This document shows, piece after piece, positions 27,450-36,870 of a stretch of 64,000 bases of DNA. How positions within the stretch are numbered: the first letter of the stretch is position 1; each line of letters opens with the position of its first letter. This DNA is from Roseateles koreensis (GTDB lineage Bacteria; Pseudomonadota; Gammaproteobacteria; Burkholderiales; Burkholderiaceae_C). The DNA lies in assembly GCF_028595305.1 (NCBI RefSeq), contig NZ_JAQQXS010000004.1:62001-126000 (forward strand), in the 5' to 3' direction. A program made the translations under genes and the position numbers. The notes beneath the pieces were generated by a model that did not search any database, was not told where the DNA came from, and was given only the letters and a program-made list of their open reading frames with translations.

Positions 27450-28310
27450 ATGAATCTACGTTTCACCAAAATGCAGGGCGCCGGCAATGACTTTGTGGTC
27501 ATCGACGCCACAAGCGCGCCGCTGCAGTTGAGTGCCGAGCAAATCCGTGTTCTGGGCGATCGGCGTTTTGGCGTGGGCTGCGACCAAATTCTGGTGATCG
27601 AACGAAGCCATACGCCTGACGTCGATTTTCGCTACCGAATCTTCAACGGCAGCAGCGGCGCCGAGGTGGAGCATTGCGGCAACGGGTCACGCTGTTTTGT
27701 GCGTTATGTGGTGGACAAAGGCTTGACCGACAAGCGCAGCGTGCGCGTCGAAACGGTCAACGCGATCTTGACCCTGCACTTGCGGGACGACGGCCGCGTC
27801 ACCGTTGACATGGGCGCGCCGGTGTTCGATTTGGCACGGGTTCCTTTCGATCCGCATGGCTTGAACCCGCGTGAATTGAACGGCTTTGCGCTGTGGCCTT
27901 TAGAAGGCGCTGATTGCGAAGTGGCCGTGCTCTCCATGGGCAACCCGCATGCCGTGCAACGCGTTGACGATGTGGACCGCGCGCCGGTGCTGCAGCGTGG
28001 CGCTTTGGTGGAGGCGCACGCCCGCTTTGCACGCAAGGTGAACGCGGGCTTCCTGCAAATTTTGTCGCGCAACGAAGTGCGCCTGCGCGTTTTCGAGCGT
28101 GACGCGGGTGAAACCCTGGCCTGCGGCACGGGCGCTTGTGCCGCTGTGGTGGCAGGCATCCGCCTCGGTTGGCTGGACGAGTCGGTGGAAGTGCACGCCC
28201 GTGGCGGCGATTTGAAAATTGAATGGGCAGGCCTGACGCAAGGCCTGCACGCACCGGTGCTGATGACAGGGCCGGCGCAATCCGTGTTTGAAGGAGAAAT
28301 TTCGCTGTGA
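27450..28310 (+). CDS. dapF: Diaminopimelate epimerase
   Basis: 286 residues. Both catalytic cysteines are present: [10 protein letters not shown] in the N-terminal half and [11 protein letters not shown] in the C-terminal half. The enzyme interconverts LL- and meso-diaminopimelate, giving the peptidoglycan cross-link residue and lysine precursor. Its stop overlaps the GTG start of the DUF484 gene (GTGA), forming the conserved dapF-DUF484-xerC cluster. Confidence 0.96.
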   Translation: MNLRFTKMQGAGNDFVVIDATSAPLQLSAEQIRVLGDRRFGVGCDQILVIERSHTPDVDFRYRIFNGSSGAEVEHCGNGSRCFVRYVVDKGLTDKRSVRVETVNAILTLHLRDDGRVTVDMGAPVFDLARVPFDPHGLNPRELNGFALWPLEGADCEVAVLSMGNPHAVQRVDDVDRAPVLQRGALVEAHARFARKVNAGFLQILSRNEVRLRVFERDAGETLACGTGACAAVVAGIRLGWLDESVEVHARGGDLKIEWAGLTQGLHAPVLMTGPAQSVFEGEISL

Positions 28311-29062
28311 ACAGCCACATCCCCACGCCCGAGGGCGCGCCCAGCATCACCGAGCAGGACATTGCCGAGTTTTTGCTCCGTACGCCGAGCTTTTTCGAGC
28401 GCCACGCCGAGTTGCTGGCCACCGTGCAACTGACGCACCCGCTGGGGCAGCGGGCGGTGTCGCTGCAAGAGCGCCAGGCCGAGATGCTGCGCGACAAGAT
28501 CAAGGGCCTGGAGTTCAAGATCATCGAGATGATCCGCAACGGCCAGGAAAACGTGGCTATTGCCGACCGCCTGCACCGCTGGACCAAACGCCTGATGCAG
28601 ACGTCACGCGCCGCTGACCTGCCCGAGGTGTTGTTGCACGAGTTGCGCCACCACTTCATGATTCCGCTCGCCGGCCTGCGCTTGTGGGATGTGGCGCCGG
28701 CGTTTGCCGACGCAGAGTTCGCCCAGGCGGTCAGCGCGGATGTGAAGAGCTTCGCGAACAGCCTGTCGCAACCCTATTGCGGCGTGAACTCGGGGTTTGA
28801 GGCGGCGCGATGGTTGAGCGGCCAGGAAGGCGCGCCCGCCACCGGCGCCGCGGCGTCGATTGCGCTGATTCCGCTGATGCCCGCGGAAGAAGGGCGCAAG
28901 AGCTTTGGCCTGTTGGTTTTGGGCTCCCCGGACCCGACCCGCTACACGGCGGAAATGGGCACCGAGTTTTTGCAGCGCGTGGGTGATATCGCCAGCGCGG
29001 CGCTGGGGCGATTGCTGGCGTTGCCGGCCTCAACAGCTGCTGATGAAGGTCGCGGGGGCTGA
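28307..29062 (+). CDS. DUF484 family protein
   Basis: 251 residues from GTG 28307, with AAGGAGA at 28291-28297. Typical start [21 protein letters not shown], then a coiled helix ([21 protein letters not shown]) and a GAF-like C-terminal domain ([22 protein letters not shown] and [17 protein letters not shown]). Function is unknown, but it sits between dapF and xerC in many Proteobacteria. It overlaps both neighbours. Confidence 0.9.
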   Translation: MNSHIPTPEGAPSITEQDIAEFLLRTPSFFERHAELLATVQLTHPLGQRAVSLQERQAEMLRDKIKGLEFKIIEMIRNGQENVAIADRLHRWTKRLMQTSRAADLPEVLLHELRHHFMIPLAGLRLWDVAPAFADAEFAQAVSADVKSFANSLSQPYCGVNSGFEAARWLSGQEGAPATGAAASIALIPLMPAEEGRKSFGLLVLGSPDPTRYTAEMGTEFLQRVGDIASAALGRLLALPASTAADEGRGG

Positions 29063-30026
29063 AGCCGCCGAGCCGGTTGACGAGGGGCCGCGCCCCTTGT
29101 TACCGCTGCTTCAGGACTATCTGAACCATGTGCGGGTGGAGCGCCGCCTGGCGCCGCGCAGCGTGGCGATCTACACGCAGGCCCTGCAGCGCTTGCAGGC
29201 GTTCAGCCAATCCGGCGCGGGTCTGAATCTCACGGCATTGAGCATGCTCCAGGCGCGGGGGTTGTTGATGCGCATGCATGGCGAGCAGCAGTTGGGGCCG
29301 CGCAGCATGGCGTTGCAGTTGTCGGTGTGGCGGGGGCTGTACCGTTACCTCGGCGGACGCCAACAAGTGTCGTTCAACCCTTTTGATGGCTTGCGTGCGC
29401 CGAAGGCACCCCGACCCCTGCCCAAGGCCTTGGGGGTGGACGACGCGGTGCATCTTGCCGAATTCAAGAGCACCCAAATCGACCCGGTGGCTGCGGCCCT
29501 GGACCACTGCATGGTCGAACTCTTATACGGTTGTGGCCTGCGTGTGGCGGAACTTGAAGGCCTGGACGTTCAAGCCAACCCGGCCGCCCTGGGTTGGGTA
29601 GACACCCAGGCGGCGGAGGTGCATGTGCTGGGCAAGGGCAGCAAACGGCGCAGTGTGCCGGTGGGCGAGGCCGCCTTGGCGGCACTGCAAGCCTGGTTGA
29701 CTGTGCGCGGGCAAAGAGCCCTGCCGGACGAGCGGGCTTTGCTGGTGGGCGTGCGTGGGCGGCGGCTCGGCTCGACGCAGATTCGCACGCACTTGCGCCA
29801 GCATGCGCTGGCGGCGGGCAGTCCCAGTCATGTTCATCCGCATATGCTTCGGCACTCCTTCGCCTCGCATGTGTTGCAGTCCAGTGGTGACTTGCGGGCT
29901 GTACAGGAGTTGTTGGGGCATGCGCAGATTGCCACCACGCAGGTGTACACCCAATTGGACTATCAGCATCTGGCCAAAATTTATGACGCAGCGCATCCGC
30001 GCGCAAAGAAGAAAAAACATGACTGA
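29043..30026 (+). CDS. xerC: Tyrosine recombinase XerC
   Basis: 327 residues from ATG 29043, overlapping DUF484 by 20 bases. The SAM-like N-terminal domain is about 18-105. The catalytic residues are Arg167 (GCGLRVAEL), Lys198 (GKGSK), His267 and Arg270 (HMLRHSF), His293 (LLGHA) and the nucleophile Tyr302. With XerD it resolves chromosome dimers at dif. The dapF-DUF484-xerC context supports the housekeeping role rather than an integrase. Confidence 0.94.
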   Translation: MKVAGAEAAEPVDEGPRPLLPLLQDYLNHVRVERRLAPRSVAIYTQALQRLQAFSQSGAGLNLTALSMLQARGLLMRMHGEQQLGPRSMALQLSVWRGLYRYLGGRQQVSFNPFDGLRAPKAPRPLPKALGVDDAVHLAEFKSTQIDPVAAALDHCMVELLYGCGLRVAELEGLDVQANPAALGWVDTQAAEVHVLGKGSKRRSVPVGEAALAALQAWLTVRGQRALPDERALLVGVRGRRLGSTQIRTHLRQHALAAGSPSHVHPHMLRHSFASHVLQSSGDLRAVQELLGHAQIATTQVYTQLDYQHLAKIYDAAHPRAKKKKHD

Positions 30027-31617
30027 GTTGCAAGTTCGTGGGCGCAAACCCCGCATGAAATTGACCGCACCGCACCGCCATGCATTGGCTTTTGCGGTGC
30101 TGATCTTGGGCATGGCTCGGGCCCAGGCTCAGACTGTGGTCGAGCCGACGTCCCCTGCATTCGCAACCGCTACGCGCGTTCGCCTGGGCGAATCGCGCCC
30201 TGCCGCGGTGGAGCTTAACTGGACCCCGCTGGCCCTGCCGGATGGCGGCAAAACTTCGATGCTGGGCGGCAGTTACCTGATGGCGGTGAACGACGACTGG
30301 GGCTTTGGCCCCAGCGTGTACGGCTCGGCCAGCGGGGGCTACGGCGGCATTTTCACAGTGGGCTTGACGACGCAGCGGCGCTGGCGTGTGGGCCAGGACA
30401 CGCATCTTGCGGCCGGTCTGTATGTGGGGGCCGGCGGTGGGCTGAGCAGCGACCAGCTGCGTTTTGGCGGCGGCTTGATGCTGCGCCCCGAGTTGTCGCT
30501 GCGCACCGAGTTTGGCGACTGGTATGGCGGTATCGGGGTTGCCATGATCCGATTCCCGAGCGGCAATATCAGCGGCACCAGCTACACCGTGGTGCTGGGG
30601 CGGGCTAGCAGTTTTGCCAGCTTTTTGCCCAGCGACTCCGGCCGGCCGGGGCGTGCGGGCTCCCGCACCGGGCTGGGGTTTGACGAAATCATGCTTTATG
30701 GTGGCATCGATACGCCCCGCAGCAACACGCTCAACCGCAGCGGCCAATCCAGCACCAAGCACCTTGGCAAGGCGGGTGCTGACTTGCGCCAGTACATTGC
30801 CGATGGCAGTTGGTGGGGCGTAGAGGCAGCCGGTGCCGCTCAGGGCGGCAGCGATGGTTATATGGAAGTGTTGGCCAATGCGGGCCAGGACTGGTCGGTG
30901 GGCAGCCCCAAAGTGCGTGTAGGCGCCCAGTTAGGGTTGGGCCTCGGTGGTGGCGGCAATGTGGACACTGGCAGCGGCTGGCTGCTGCGCGCCGGCCCCA
31001 GCCTGCGCTGGGTGACACCTTGGGGGCCGAGCCTGCGCCTGGAGGGCGGGTGGACACAGGCCGTGTCGGGCCACTTCTCTGGCAGTTTCGCGCGCTTGGG
31101 CTTGAGCTTTCCGCTCGACATCACGCCCTCGGCCTCGGCGGCCTGGGGCGGTGATGACCTCGACGAAGGCATCGTGCGCACCACCCAGATCTTTGCCAAC
31201 GTCACGCAGCTCGGCAATGTCTTGTTCAAAGACGGCGCGCGTGAGTCCATTGGCCTGTACAACATGGTCATGACCCGAGAGCTGACGGCGCATCTGTACG
31301 GCGTGGCTCATGCCGGCAGTGCAGCCACGGGGCGTGCGGGTGCGTACTCCGTTGGTATGTTCGGTTTGGGCCTGCAGAGCAACGCTTGGGGCGCTTGGCG
31401 CCTGGGCGCCGAGTTGCTGGCGGGTGCCGCGGGTGGTGGCGGCGTGATGGTGGGCGGCGGTGCCGTCGGGCAGGGCGAGCTGTGGGCGCAGTGGGAGGGC
31501 GAGCGGCTGCGCTTGCGCGGCGGCCTGGGGCAGTGGCGCAGCTTGCGCCATGCGGAGCAATCAGCGCCCATGGTCAGCTTGTCAGTGGGTTATGCCTACG
31601 GTGCGTTGGCCCGTTGA
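30019..31617 (+). CDS. Unrecognised repeat-containing outer-membrane-like protein
   Basis: 532 residues from ATG 30019, overlapping xerC by 8 bases; ATG 30055 would give a more compact signal peptide ending near RAQAQ. No known family was recognised. The sequence has amphipathic beta patterns and three stretches of similar make-up: a Gly-rich strand pair (VGAGGGL, LGLGLGGGGNV, LAGAAGGGGVM) followed by a run like LRTEFGDWYGGIGVA or LRGGLGQWRSL and a closing aromatic/Gly strand. This suggests an internally repeated beta-barrel or beta-solenoid in the outer membrane. It lies between xerC and rlmI. Confidence 0.6.
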   Translation: MTELQVRGRKPRMKLTAPHRHALAFAVLILGMARAQAQTVVEPTSPAFATATRVRLGESRPAAVELNWTPLALPDGGKTSMLGGSYLMAVNDDWGFGPSVYGSASGGYGGIFTVGLTTQRRWRVGQDTHLAAGLYVGAGGGLSSDQLRFGGGLMLRPELSLRTEFGDWYGGIGVAMIRFPSGNISGTSYTVVLGRASSFASFLPSDSGRPGRAGSRTGLGFDEIMLYGGIDTPRSNTLNRSGQSSTKHLGKAGADLRQYIADGSWWGVEAAGAAQGGSDGYMEVLANAGQDWSVGSPKVRVGAQLGLGLGGGGNVDTGSGWLLRAGPSLRWVTPWGPSLRLEGGWTQAVSGHFSGSFARLGLSFPLDITPSASAAWGGDDLDEGIVRTTQIFANVTQLGNVLFKDGARESIGLYNMVMTRELTAHLYGVAHAGSAATGRAGAYSVGMFGLGLQSNAWGAWRLGAELLAGAAGGGGVMVGGGAVGQGELWAQWEGERLRLRGGLGQWRSLRHAEQSAPMVSLSVGYAYGALAR

Positions 31618-31652
31618 ATGGCCGAGCGAAGCAAGCAACATCAGGAAATCTC

Positions 31653-32846
31653 ATGAAGAAAATCGTCATACGCGCAGGCAAAGAGCGCTCGCTGCAACGC
31701 CGCCACCCTTGGGTGTTTGAAAGCTCCATCGCACGCGGCGGCGCCGACGCCGGCGAAACGGTGCGGGTGGAGTCCATCGAGGGCGGGTTCTTGTGCTGGG
31801 GCGCGTTCAGCCCGCGCTCCAACATCCGCGTGCGGGCCTGGAGCTTTGAGGAGGCGCAGCGCATCGACGCGAGCTTCTTTGAGCAGCGCCTTGCCCGCGC
31901 CCTGGCCATGCGCGCGCGCCTGCCCATTGCCTCCGACGCACTGCGCCTTGTGCATGGCGAGGCCGACGGCCTGCCCGGCCTCATCGTTGACCGCTACGGC
32001 GACACCTTGGTGGCGCAGTTTTTGTCCGCCGGCGTCGAGCGATGGAAGGCCGTGATCGTCGATCAGCTGCTGGCCGCCACCGGCTTGCAGCGCTTGTATG
32101 AGCGATCTGACGCACAGGTGCGTGAGCTTGAAGGCCTGCCGCAGCAAACGGGCTGGCTGCGTGGTGCTGATGTTCATAATGGCCAGACTGAACTGACCAT
32201 TGCTGAGCACGCCTGGCGCCTGAGTCTGGACGTGGCCGAGGGCCACAAAACCGGCTACTACCTGGACCAACGCGACAACCGCAAGAAGTTTGCCGACAGC
32301 GTGCGCCAGTACGGTTGCAAGACGGTGTTGAACTGCTTCAGCTACACGGGCGGTTTTTCGGTGGCGGCCTTGGCCGGTGGTGCCGAAGAGGTCATCAGCG
32401 TTGACTCCAGCGCGCCAGCATTGGCCCGGGCTGATGCCCACGTGCGCTTGAACGGCTTTGACGCCGCCCGCCACCGCAGCCTGGACGCTGATGTCAACGC
32501 CACGCTGCGCAACTTTCTCAAAGAAGGCCGGCAGTTTGATGCCATCGTGCTGGACCCGCCCAAGTTCGCGCCCACGGTGGCCCATGCGGAGCGCGCCGCG
32601 CGGGCCTACAAAGACATCAACCGGCTGGGCTTGAAGCTATTGGCGCCGGGCGGCTTGCTGTTCACCTTTTCGTGCTCGGGCGGCATCAGCCCCGACTTGT
32701 TCCACAAAATCGTGGCCGGCGCGGGCATGGACGCGCAGGTAGACGCCTACATCCTCGACCGCGTGGGCGCCACGCCCGACCACCCGCAGACCATCAACTT
32801 CCCCGAAGGGGAGTACCTCAAAGGCCTGCTGTTGCTGAAGGCTTGA
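31653..32846 (+). CDS. rlmI: 23S rRNA (cytosine(1962)-C(5))-methyltransferase RlmI-like
   Basis: 397 residues from ATG 31653 with AGGAA upstream. The N-terminal PUA domain (1-75, RAGKERSLQRRHPWVFESSI) is followed by the EEHEA-like linker and a Rossmann methyltransferase with VLNCFSYTGGFSVAAL, the DPPKFAP motif and a catalytic Cys in FTFSCSGG. Such enzymes make m5C in 23S rRNA. It is convergent with the Lrp-type regulator gene. Confidence 0.92.
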   Translation: MKKIVIRAGKERSLQRRHPWVFESSIARGGADAGETVRVESIEGGFLCWGAFSPRSNIRVRAWSFEEAQRIDASFFEQRLARALAMRARLPIASDALRLVHGEADGLPGLIVDRYGDTLVAQFLSAGVERWKAVIVDQLLAATGLQRLYERSDAQVRELEGLPQQTGWLRGADVHNGQTELTIAEHAWRLSLDVAEGHKTGYYLDQRDNRKKFADSVRQYGCKTVLNCFSYTGGFSVAALAGGAEEVISVDSSAPALARADAHVRLNGFDAARHRSLDADVNATLRNFLKEGRQFDAIVLDPPKFAPTVAHAERAARAYKDINRLGLKLLAPGGLLFTFSCSGGISPDLFHKIVAGAGMDAQVDAYILDRVGATPDHPQTINFPEGEYLKGLLLLKA

Positions 32847-32889
32847 AGGGGCGGCCTGGGGCGGCCCGCGCCCACGCCCACGGCTGGGC

Positions 32890-33375
32890 TCAGCCCGGCA
32901 AGGTGATGCGGGGGTCGAACTTGGCCCGGTGCACGCTGAAAAACGTCTTCACATTGCGCACATTGGCGTCCTGCGTGAACAAGCGCTGCACCAGCCCGTG
33001 GTAGGCCAGCATGTCGGGTACCTGCAAAATCAGCACAAAGTCAGGCCCTGGCGACACCCGGTAGCACTGCTGCACCGCCGCGTCAGCTTGCACCTTGGTT
33101 TCAAAAGCGGCCAGATGTTCAGCGCCCTGGCGGTCCAGCGTGATCTCCACGATGGCGCTCAGGCTGGCGCCTAACTTGTCGGCATTCAGCAGCGCAACGC
33201 GGCGCTCGATGATGCCCATTTCTGTCAAACGCTTGACCCGGCGCAGGCCGGTGGCTGGCGACACATGCGCGGCCAGCGCCAAGTCCTGGTTGGACAGCGC
33301 CGCGTCCCGTTGCAGCAAATCCAGTAGGCGCAGGTCGGTGGCATCCAGCACCAAGGTTTGACTTGAATTGCTCAT
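32890..33375 (-). CDS. Lrp/AsnC family transcriptional regulator
   Basis: 161 residues. The N-terminal HTH (about 10-60: LDATDLRLLDLLQRDAAL, HVSPATGLRRVKRL) is followed by an AsnC ligand-binding RAM domain (SLSAIVEITL, VQQCYRVSPGPDFVLILQV). It is divergent from glmS, with an AT-rich palindrome between them that may be its operator. The effector amino acid is unknown. Confidence 0.92.
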   Translation of the reverse strand: MSNSSQTLVLDATDLRLLDLLQRDAALSNQDLALAAHVSPATGLRRVKRLTEMGIIERRVALLNADKLGASLSAIVEITLDRQGAEHLAAFETKVQADAAVQQCYRVSPGPDFVLILQVPDMLAYHGLVQRLFTQDANVRNVKTFFSVHRAKFDPRITLPG

Positions 33376-33428
33376 ATTTAATCGTTTCGTGAAATTTTCA
33401 TTCTTTACTGCGGAGTCGTGAATGATTA

Positions 33429-33453
33429 TTTCAAATTCAATTTAATTTTGAAA
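33429..33453. promoter_or_regulatory. AT-rich inverted repeat in the lrp/glmS intergenic region
   Basis: TTTCAAA (33429-33435) and TTTGAAA (33447-33453) are exact complements around an 11-base AT-rich centre. Lrp-type regulators favour such AT-rich dyads. It is 53 bases from the lrp start and 72 from the glmS start, suitable to control both. Confidence 0.5.
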
Positions 33454-33524
33454 GCATTGATTTCTGTCGTTTGCCTACGATGGCTGCTATTCGTTCAACC
33501 TCTTCTTCAAGAGAGCAGTCAGCC

Positions 33525-35396
33525 ATGTGTGGAATCGTCGGTTCTGTCAGTCAGCGCAACATCGTTCCCATCCTGATCGAAGGCCTCAAACGCCTGGAAT
33601 ATCGGGGTTATGACTCCTGCGGCGTGGCCGTGCACCAAGACGGCGGGCTCAAGCGCGCCCGCAGCACCTCACGCGTGGCCGAACTCATGGCGCAAGCGAA
33701 AGACGACCCCATCGCCTCGGGCACCGGCATCGCCCACACCCGCTGGGCCACGCACGGCGCCCCGGCGGTGCACAACGCGCACCCGCATTTTTCACAAGGC
33801 CCCCATGCCACTGAAGGCAGCGTGGGCCGCATCGCGCTGGTGCACAACGGCATCATCGAGAACCACGACGAACTCCGCAACGAACTCAAAGCCAAGGGCT
33901 ACGCCTTCAGCAGCCAGACCGACACCGAAGTGATCGCCCATCTGGTGGACCACCTCTACAACGGCGACCTGTTGGAGGCCGTGCAGCAGGCCTTGCCGCG
34001 CTTGAAGGGCGCCTACGCGGTGGCGGTGTTCTGCCGCGACGAGCCGCACCGTGTGGTGGCCGCGCGTGAAGGCTCGCCGCTGGTGCTGGGCGTTGGCATG
34101 GAAGCGGCCGATGCCGAGAACTTCGTCGCCTCCGACGCCATGGCCCTGGCCGGCGTTACCGACCAGATCGTCTACCTTGAAGAAGGCGACGTGGTGGACC
34201 TGCAGTTGGGCCGTTACTGGATCAGCGCCCTGAACGCTGAGACGGGCCGTTATGAGGCTGCACAGCGCCCCGTACGCACGGTGCATGCGCACAGCGGCGC
34301 GGCCGAACTGGGCCCTTACCGCCACTACATGCAGAAAGAAATCTTCGAGCAACCCGAGGCCATTGCCAACACGCTGGAAGGCGTGGTCGGCATCAGCCCC
34401 GAGCTGTTTGGCGACGGCGCCTACAGCGTTTTCAAAGAGATCGACTCGGTGTTGATCCTGGCCTGCGGCACCAGCTTCTACTCCGGCTCCACCGCCAAGT
34501 ACTGGCTGGAGTCCATTGCCAAGATCCCCACCAATGTGGAAATCGCCAGCGAATACCGCTACCGCGACAGCGTGCCAAACCCGCGCACTTTGGTCGTTAC
34601 GATCAGCCAGAGCGGCGAAACCGCCGACACCCTGGCCGCCCTCAAACACGCTCGTAGCCTGGGCATGAAGCACACCTTGACCGTTTGCAATGTGGCCACC
34701 AGCGCCATGGTGCGTGAGTGCGAGTTGGCCTACATCACCCGCGCCGGTGCTGAAATCGGCGTGGCCTCCACCAAAGCCTTCACCACGCAACTGGTGGGCC
34801 TGTTCATGCTCACACTGGCATTGGCGCAGACACGCGGCGTGCTCAGTGATGCGCAAGAAGCCGAGCACCTGAAGGCCCTGCGCCACTTGCCCGTGGCCGT
34901 GCAGGCCGTGCTGGCACTGGAGCCCCAGGTCATCGCCTGGAGTGAAGAATTCGCCCGCAAAGAGAACGCGTTATTCCTGGGCCGCGGCTTGCATTACCCC
35001 ATCGCTTTGGAAGGCGCGCTCAAGCTCAAGGAAATCAGCTACATCCACGCCGAGGCCTATCCCGCCGGTGAGCTCAAGCACGGCCCGCTGGCCCTGGTCA
35101 CCGCCGAAATGCCCGTGGTCACGGTCGCCCCCAACGACACCCTGCTCGAAAAGCTCAAGAGCAATATGCAAGAAGTCCGTGCCCGCGGTGGCCAGTTGTA
35201 CGTGTTCGCTGACGGCGACACCCAGATCGAAAGCGAACCCGGCCTGCACGTGATCCGCATGCCCGAGCACTACGGCGCACTCAGCCCCATCCTGCACACC
35301 GTGCCCCTGCAACTGCTGGCCTACCACACCGCTTGCGCCCGAGGCACCGACGTGGACAAGCCCCGAAATTTGGCGAAATCAGTGACGGTGGAGTGA
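33525..35396 (+). CDS. glmS: Glutamine--fructose-6-phosphate aminotransferase (isomerizing)
   Basis: 623 residues from ATG 33525. The catalytic cysteine follows Met (MCGIVGSV) and is exposed on Met removal. The class II glutaminase domain spans 1 to about 240; two SIS domains follow ([32 protein letters not shown]). The C-terminus [13 protein letters not shown] is the sequence read by TnsD in attTn7. It makes glucosamine-6-phosphate for peptidoglycan and LPS. Position +21 after the stop is occupied by a Tn7-like end. Confidence 0.97.
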   Translation: MCGIVGSVSQRNIVPILIEGLKRLEYRGYDSCGVAVHQDGGLKRARSTSRVAELMAQAKDDPIASGTGIAHTRWATHGAPAVHNAHPHFSQGPHATEGSVGRIALVHNGIIENHDELRNELKAKGYAFSSQTDTEVIAHLVDHLYNGDLLEAVQQALPRLKGAYAVAVFCRDEPHRVVAAREGSPLVLGVGMEAADAENFVASDAMALAGVTDQIVYLEEGDVVDLQLGRYWISALNAETGRYEAAQRPVRTVHAHSGAAELGPYRHYMQKEIFEQPEAIANTLEGVVGISPELFGDGAYSVFKEIDSVLILACGTSFYSGSTAKYWLESIAKIPTNVEIASEYRYRDSVPNPRTLVVTISQSGETADTLAALKHARSLGMKHTLTVCNVATSAMVRECELAYITRAGAEIGVASTKAFTTQLVGLFMLTLALAQTRGVLSDAQEAEHLKALRHLPVAVQAVLALEPQVIAWSEEFARKENALFLGRGLHYPIALEGALKLKEISYIHAEAYPAGELKHGPLALVTAEMPVVTVAPNDTLLEKLKSNMQEVRARGGQLYVFADGDTQIESEPGLHVIRMPEHYGALSPILHTVPLQLLAYHTACARGTDVDKPRNLAKSVTVE

Positions 35397-35416
35397 GGGG
35401 CGCAGCGGGTGTTGGC

Positions 35417-35530
35417 TGTTGATCGTATAAACAAAGACTGTCAGAAAAAAATAAAGCATGTCAGTTCTGAATTGGGGCTCCTGCTGACTCCAACAAATGA
35501 AGACCATCGGGAGCAAATAAAGACAGTCGG
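35417..35530 (+). mobile_element. Candidate end of a Tn7-like transposon at attTn7
   Basis: The stretch begins TGTTGATC, 20 bases after the glmS stop, where Tn7 inserts. TGTTGAT is the terminal sequence of several Tn7-like elements. It is followed by four 14-base repeats resembling TnsB sites: ACAAAGACTGTCAG (35431), ATAAAGCATGTCAG (35451), ATGAAGACCATCGG (35497) and ATAAAGACAGTCGG (35517), two pairs each spaced exactly 20 bp. No tnsABCD genes follow and the opposite end was not found, so it may be a relic or the end of a longer element. Confidence 0.65.
35431..35530 (+). repeat. Four TnsB-site-like 14-bp repeats
   Basis: Consensus AYRAAGNNNRTCRG with the best match ATAAAGACAGTCGG. Starts are 35431, 35451, 35497 and 35517, all in the same orientation. 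Tn7 ends have repeats built on AATAAAGTC at similar spacing, which is why these are read as transposase-binding sites. Confidence 0.7.
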
Positions 35531-35709
35531 GCATTTACTGTCGAAGTTCATTGATTTCTGAGCTTTGTTCGTTCAATGCTGAACTTTCGAGGCGCTAGTC
35601 TGCTGCAGCGCGGCTCAACGAGTGCGCCCTCCATGTTGGGTGGTACCTTTAGCGCTCCGGCGGCCCCCATAGAGGCCTCAAAAGCGGTGAAACCAACGCT
35701 TCAGCTGCA

Positions 35710-35742
35710 AAAGAAGACCGCCCAAGCGTTTGTTCGGCGGTC
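35710..35742 (-). terminator. Rho-independent terminator downstream of the GNAT gene
   Basis: On the minus strand GACCGCC (35742-35736) pairs with GGCGGTC (35722-35716) across a 13-base loop, then TTCTTTTG follows. It lies about 135 bases after the acetyltransferase stop. A second small dyad (ATCAACT/AGTTGAT, 35871-35888) straddles that stop. Confidence 0.7.
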
Positions 35743-35877
35743 GCAGCCTTGTCAGACGGTATGGGTGGTGGTCTCGGCCGCTGCGCACCTCACGCACCGG
35801 ATGTGTCTACCCATATCCGGGGGCCGCTTTGTGCATTGGAGATGCACAAGCGTGACCAGCGAATGAGTCGATCAACT

Positions 35878-36429
35878 TCACAGTTGATTTGACAGGCCAG
35901 CACGGCGCTCAAGACACACTCGATCTGTATTCGGTAAGCGGAAAACATCACGCTCCAGTCCGTCAGGGAAACTCCGCCGCTCCTGGAATTCACCATCAAG
36001 GCTCATCACCAAGGCGCGAGCGCTCGCGTTGGAGTCATTCATATACGTTTCAACAACCGGCCAGCCGAGCACCTCGTAGGCGTGCGCTATCACTGCACGG
36101 GAGGCCTCCTTCGCAAGCCCTTGACCGCGGGCTTGCGGGAGCAGCCACCAAGTCAATTCGCGTGGCCATCCTTTGCCCTGCCAGAAGCCACAAACCCCGA
36201 CGACTTGTTGGTCAACCTTCTGCTGAACGGCCCAAACACCAAAACCTTGCAAGTACCAAGTCCCTAGATCAGAGGCCAATCGTGCCCAGGCCGCTCCGGC
36301 ACTCAAGGGTCCACCGTAGTTGGCCGAGGCCTTTGCATCCGTATAGAAGGCTTGGTAGGCAGGTTCGCAGCTTTGGTCGAGCGGGACAAGGGAGAGGCGC
36401 TCAGTGCGTAAAGTCGGAATATGTAACAT
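35878..36429 (-). CDS. GNAT family N-acetyltransferase
   Basis: 183 residues of the RimJ/RimL-type subgroup: start HIPTLRTERLSLVPL, then FGVWAVQQK, VVGVCGFW, and the acetyl-CoA loop LLPQARGQGLAKEASRAVI (Q/R-x-x-G-x-G/A), ending SARALVMSLDGEF. Substrate unknown. Its start is one base after the stop of the VOC gene (coupled). Both lie in the accessory stretch right of the Tn7-like end and may be its cargo. Confidence 0.85.
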   Translation of the reverse strand: MLHIPTLRTERLSLVPLDQSCEPAYQAFYTDAKASANYGGPLSAGAAWARLASDLGTWYLQGFGVWAVQQKVDQQVVGVCGFWQGKGWPRELTWWLLPQARGQGLAKEASRAVIAHAYEVLGWPVVETYMNDSNASARALVMSLDGEFQERRSFPDGLERDVFRLPNTDRVCLERRAGLSNQL

Positions 36430-36430
36430 G

Positions 36431-36853
36431 TCAATTCGTGGTGGGAGGGCCTTTGAGTTCGACTAGATTGCCGTCGGGATCATGGATATAGAGTGAAAGT
36501 CCATCGCCGTCGGCACCAAAGTTTTCTTCTGCCGGGCCAAGCGGCTTGATCCCATAAACAGCAAGATGAGCAAGCAAGGGAAGTTCCAGAAAAGGTTCAA
36601 CTCTGAGGCATAGATGGTCTAGATTGCGGCCTTGCGAGCCTGCTCCGGCCCCTCCTCGGCGTCCAAGTACACCGTCGATGCGTATCAAATCGATCATTGA
36701 TGTACCGGCCCGCAGATGCACCAACCCAAGGTCATCGCGACGCTTGACTATGGCGCAGCCCAACACCGTCTCATAGAACGAGATGGACCGGGTCAGGTCA
36801 CTGACCCGCAAAACGAGATGATCAATTCTTTGAACGCTGAGAGCCGTCAACAT
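36431..36853 (-). CDS. VOC (glyoxalase/bleomycin resistance) family protein
   Basis: 140 residues from ATG 36853, with AAGGAG nine bases upstream; a GTG at 36883 would include that site in the frame and is disfavoured. The paired beta-alpha-beta-beta-beta modules are IDHLVLRVSDLTRSISFYETVLG and LDHLCLRV to LYIHDPDGNLVELKG. His in the first strand of each module and the final Glu fit a metal-dependent VOC enzyme. It resembles virulence/lyase-type VOC proteins. Substrate unknown. Coupled with the GNAT gene. Confidence 0.85.
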   Translation of the reverse strand: MLTALSVQRIDHLVLRVSDLTRSISFYETVLGCAIVKRRDDLGLVHLRAGTSMIDLIRIDGVLGRRGGAGAGSQGRNLDHLCLRVEPFLELPLLAHLAVYGIKPLGPAEENFGADGDGLSLYIHDPDGNLVELKGPPTTN

Positions 36854-36870
36854 ACACGCCAACTCCTTCT

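Larger units (their letters stand above)
35397..35877. other. Gene-free stretch after glmS (attTn7 region)
   Basis: No protein-coding frame was recognised. The left 135 bases hold the Tn7-like end described separately, and 35716-35742 a terminator of the minus-strand acetyltransferase gene. The rest, 35545-35710, shows nothing I can name. Confidence 0.6.
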
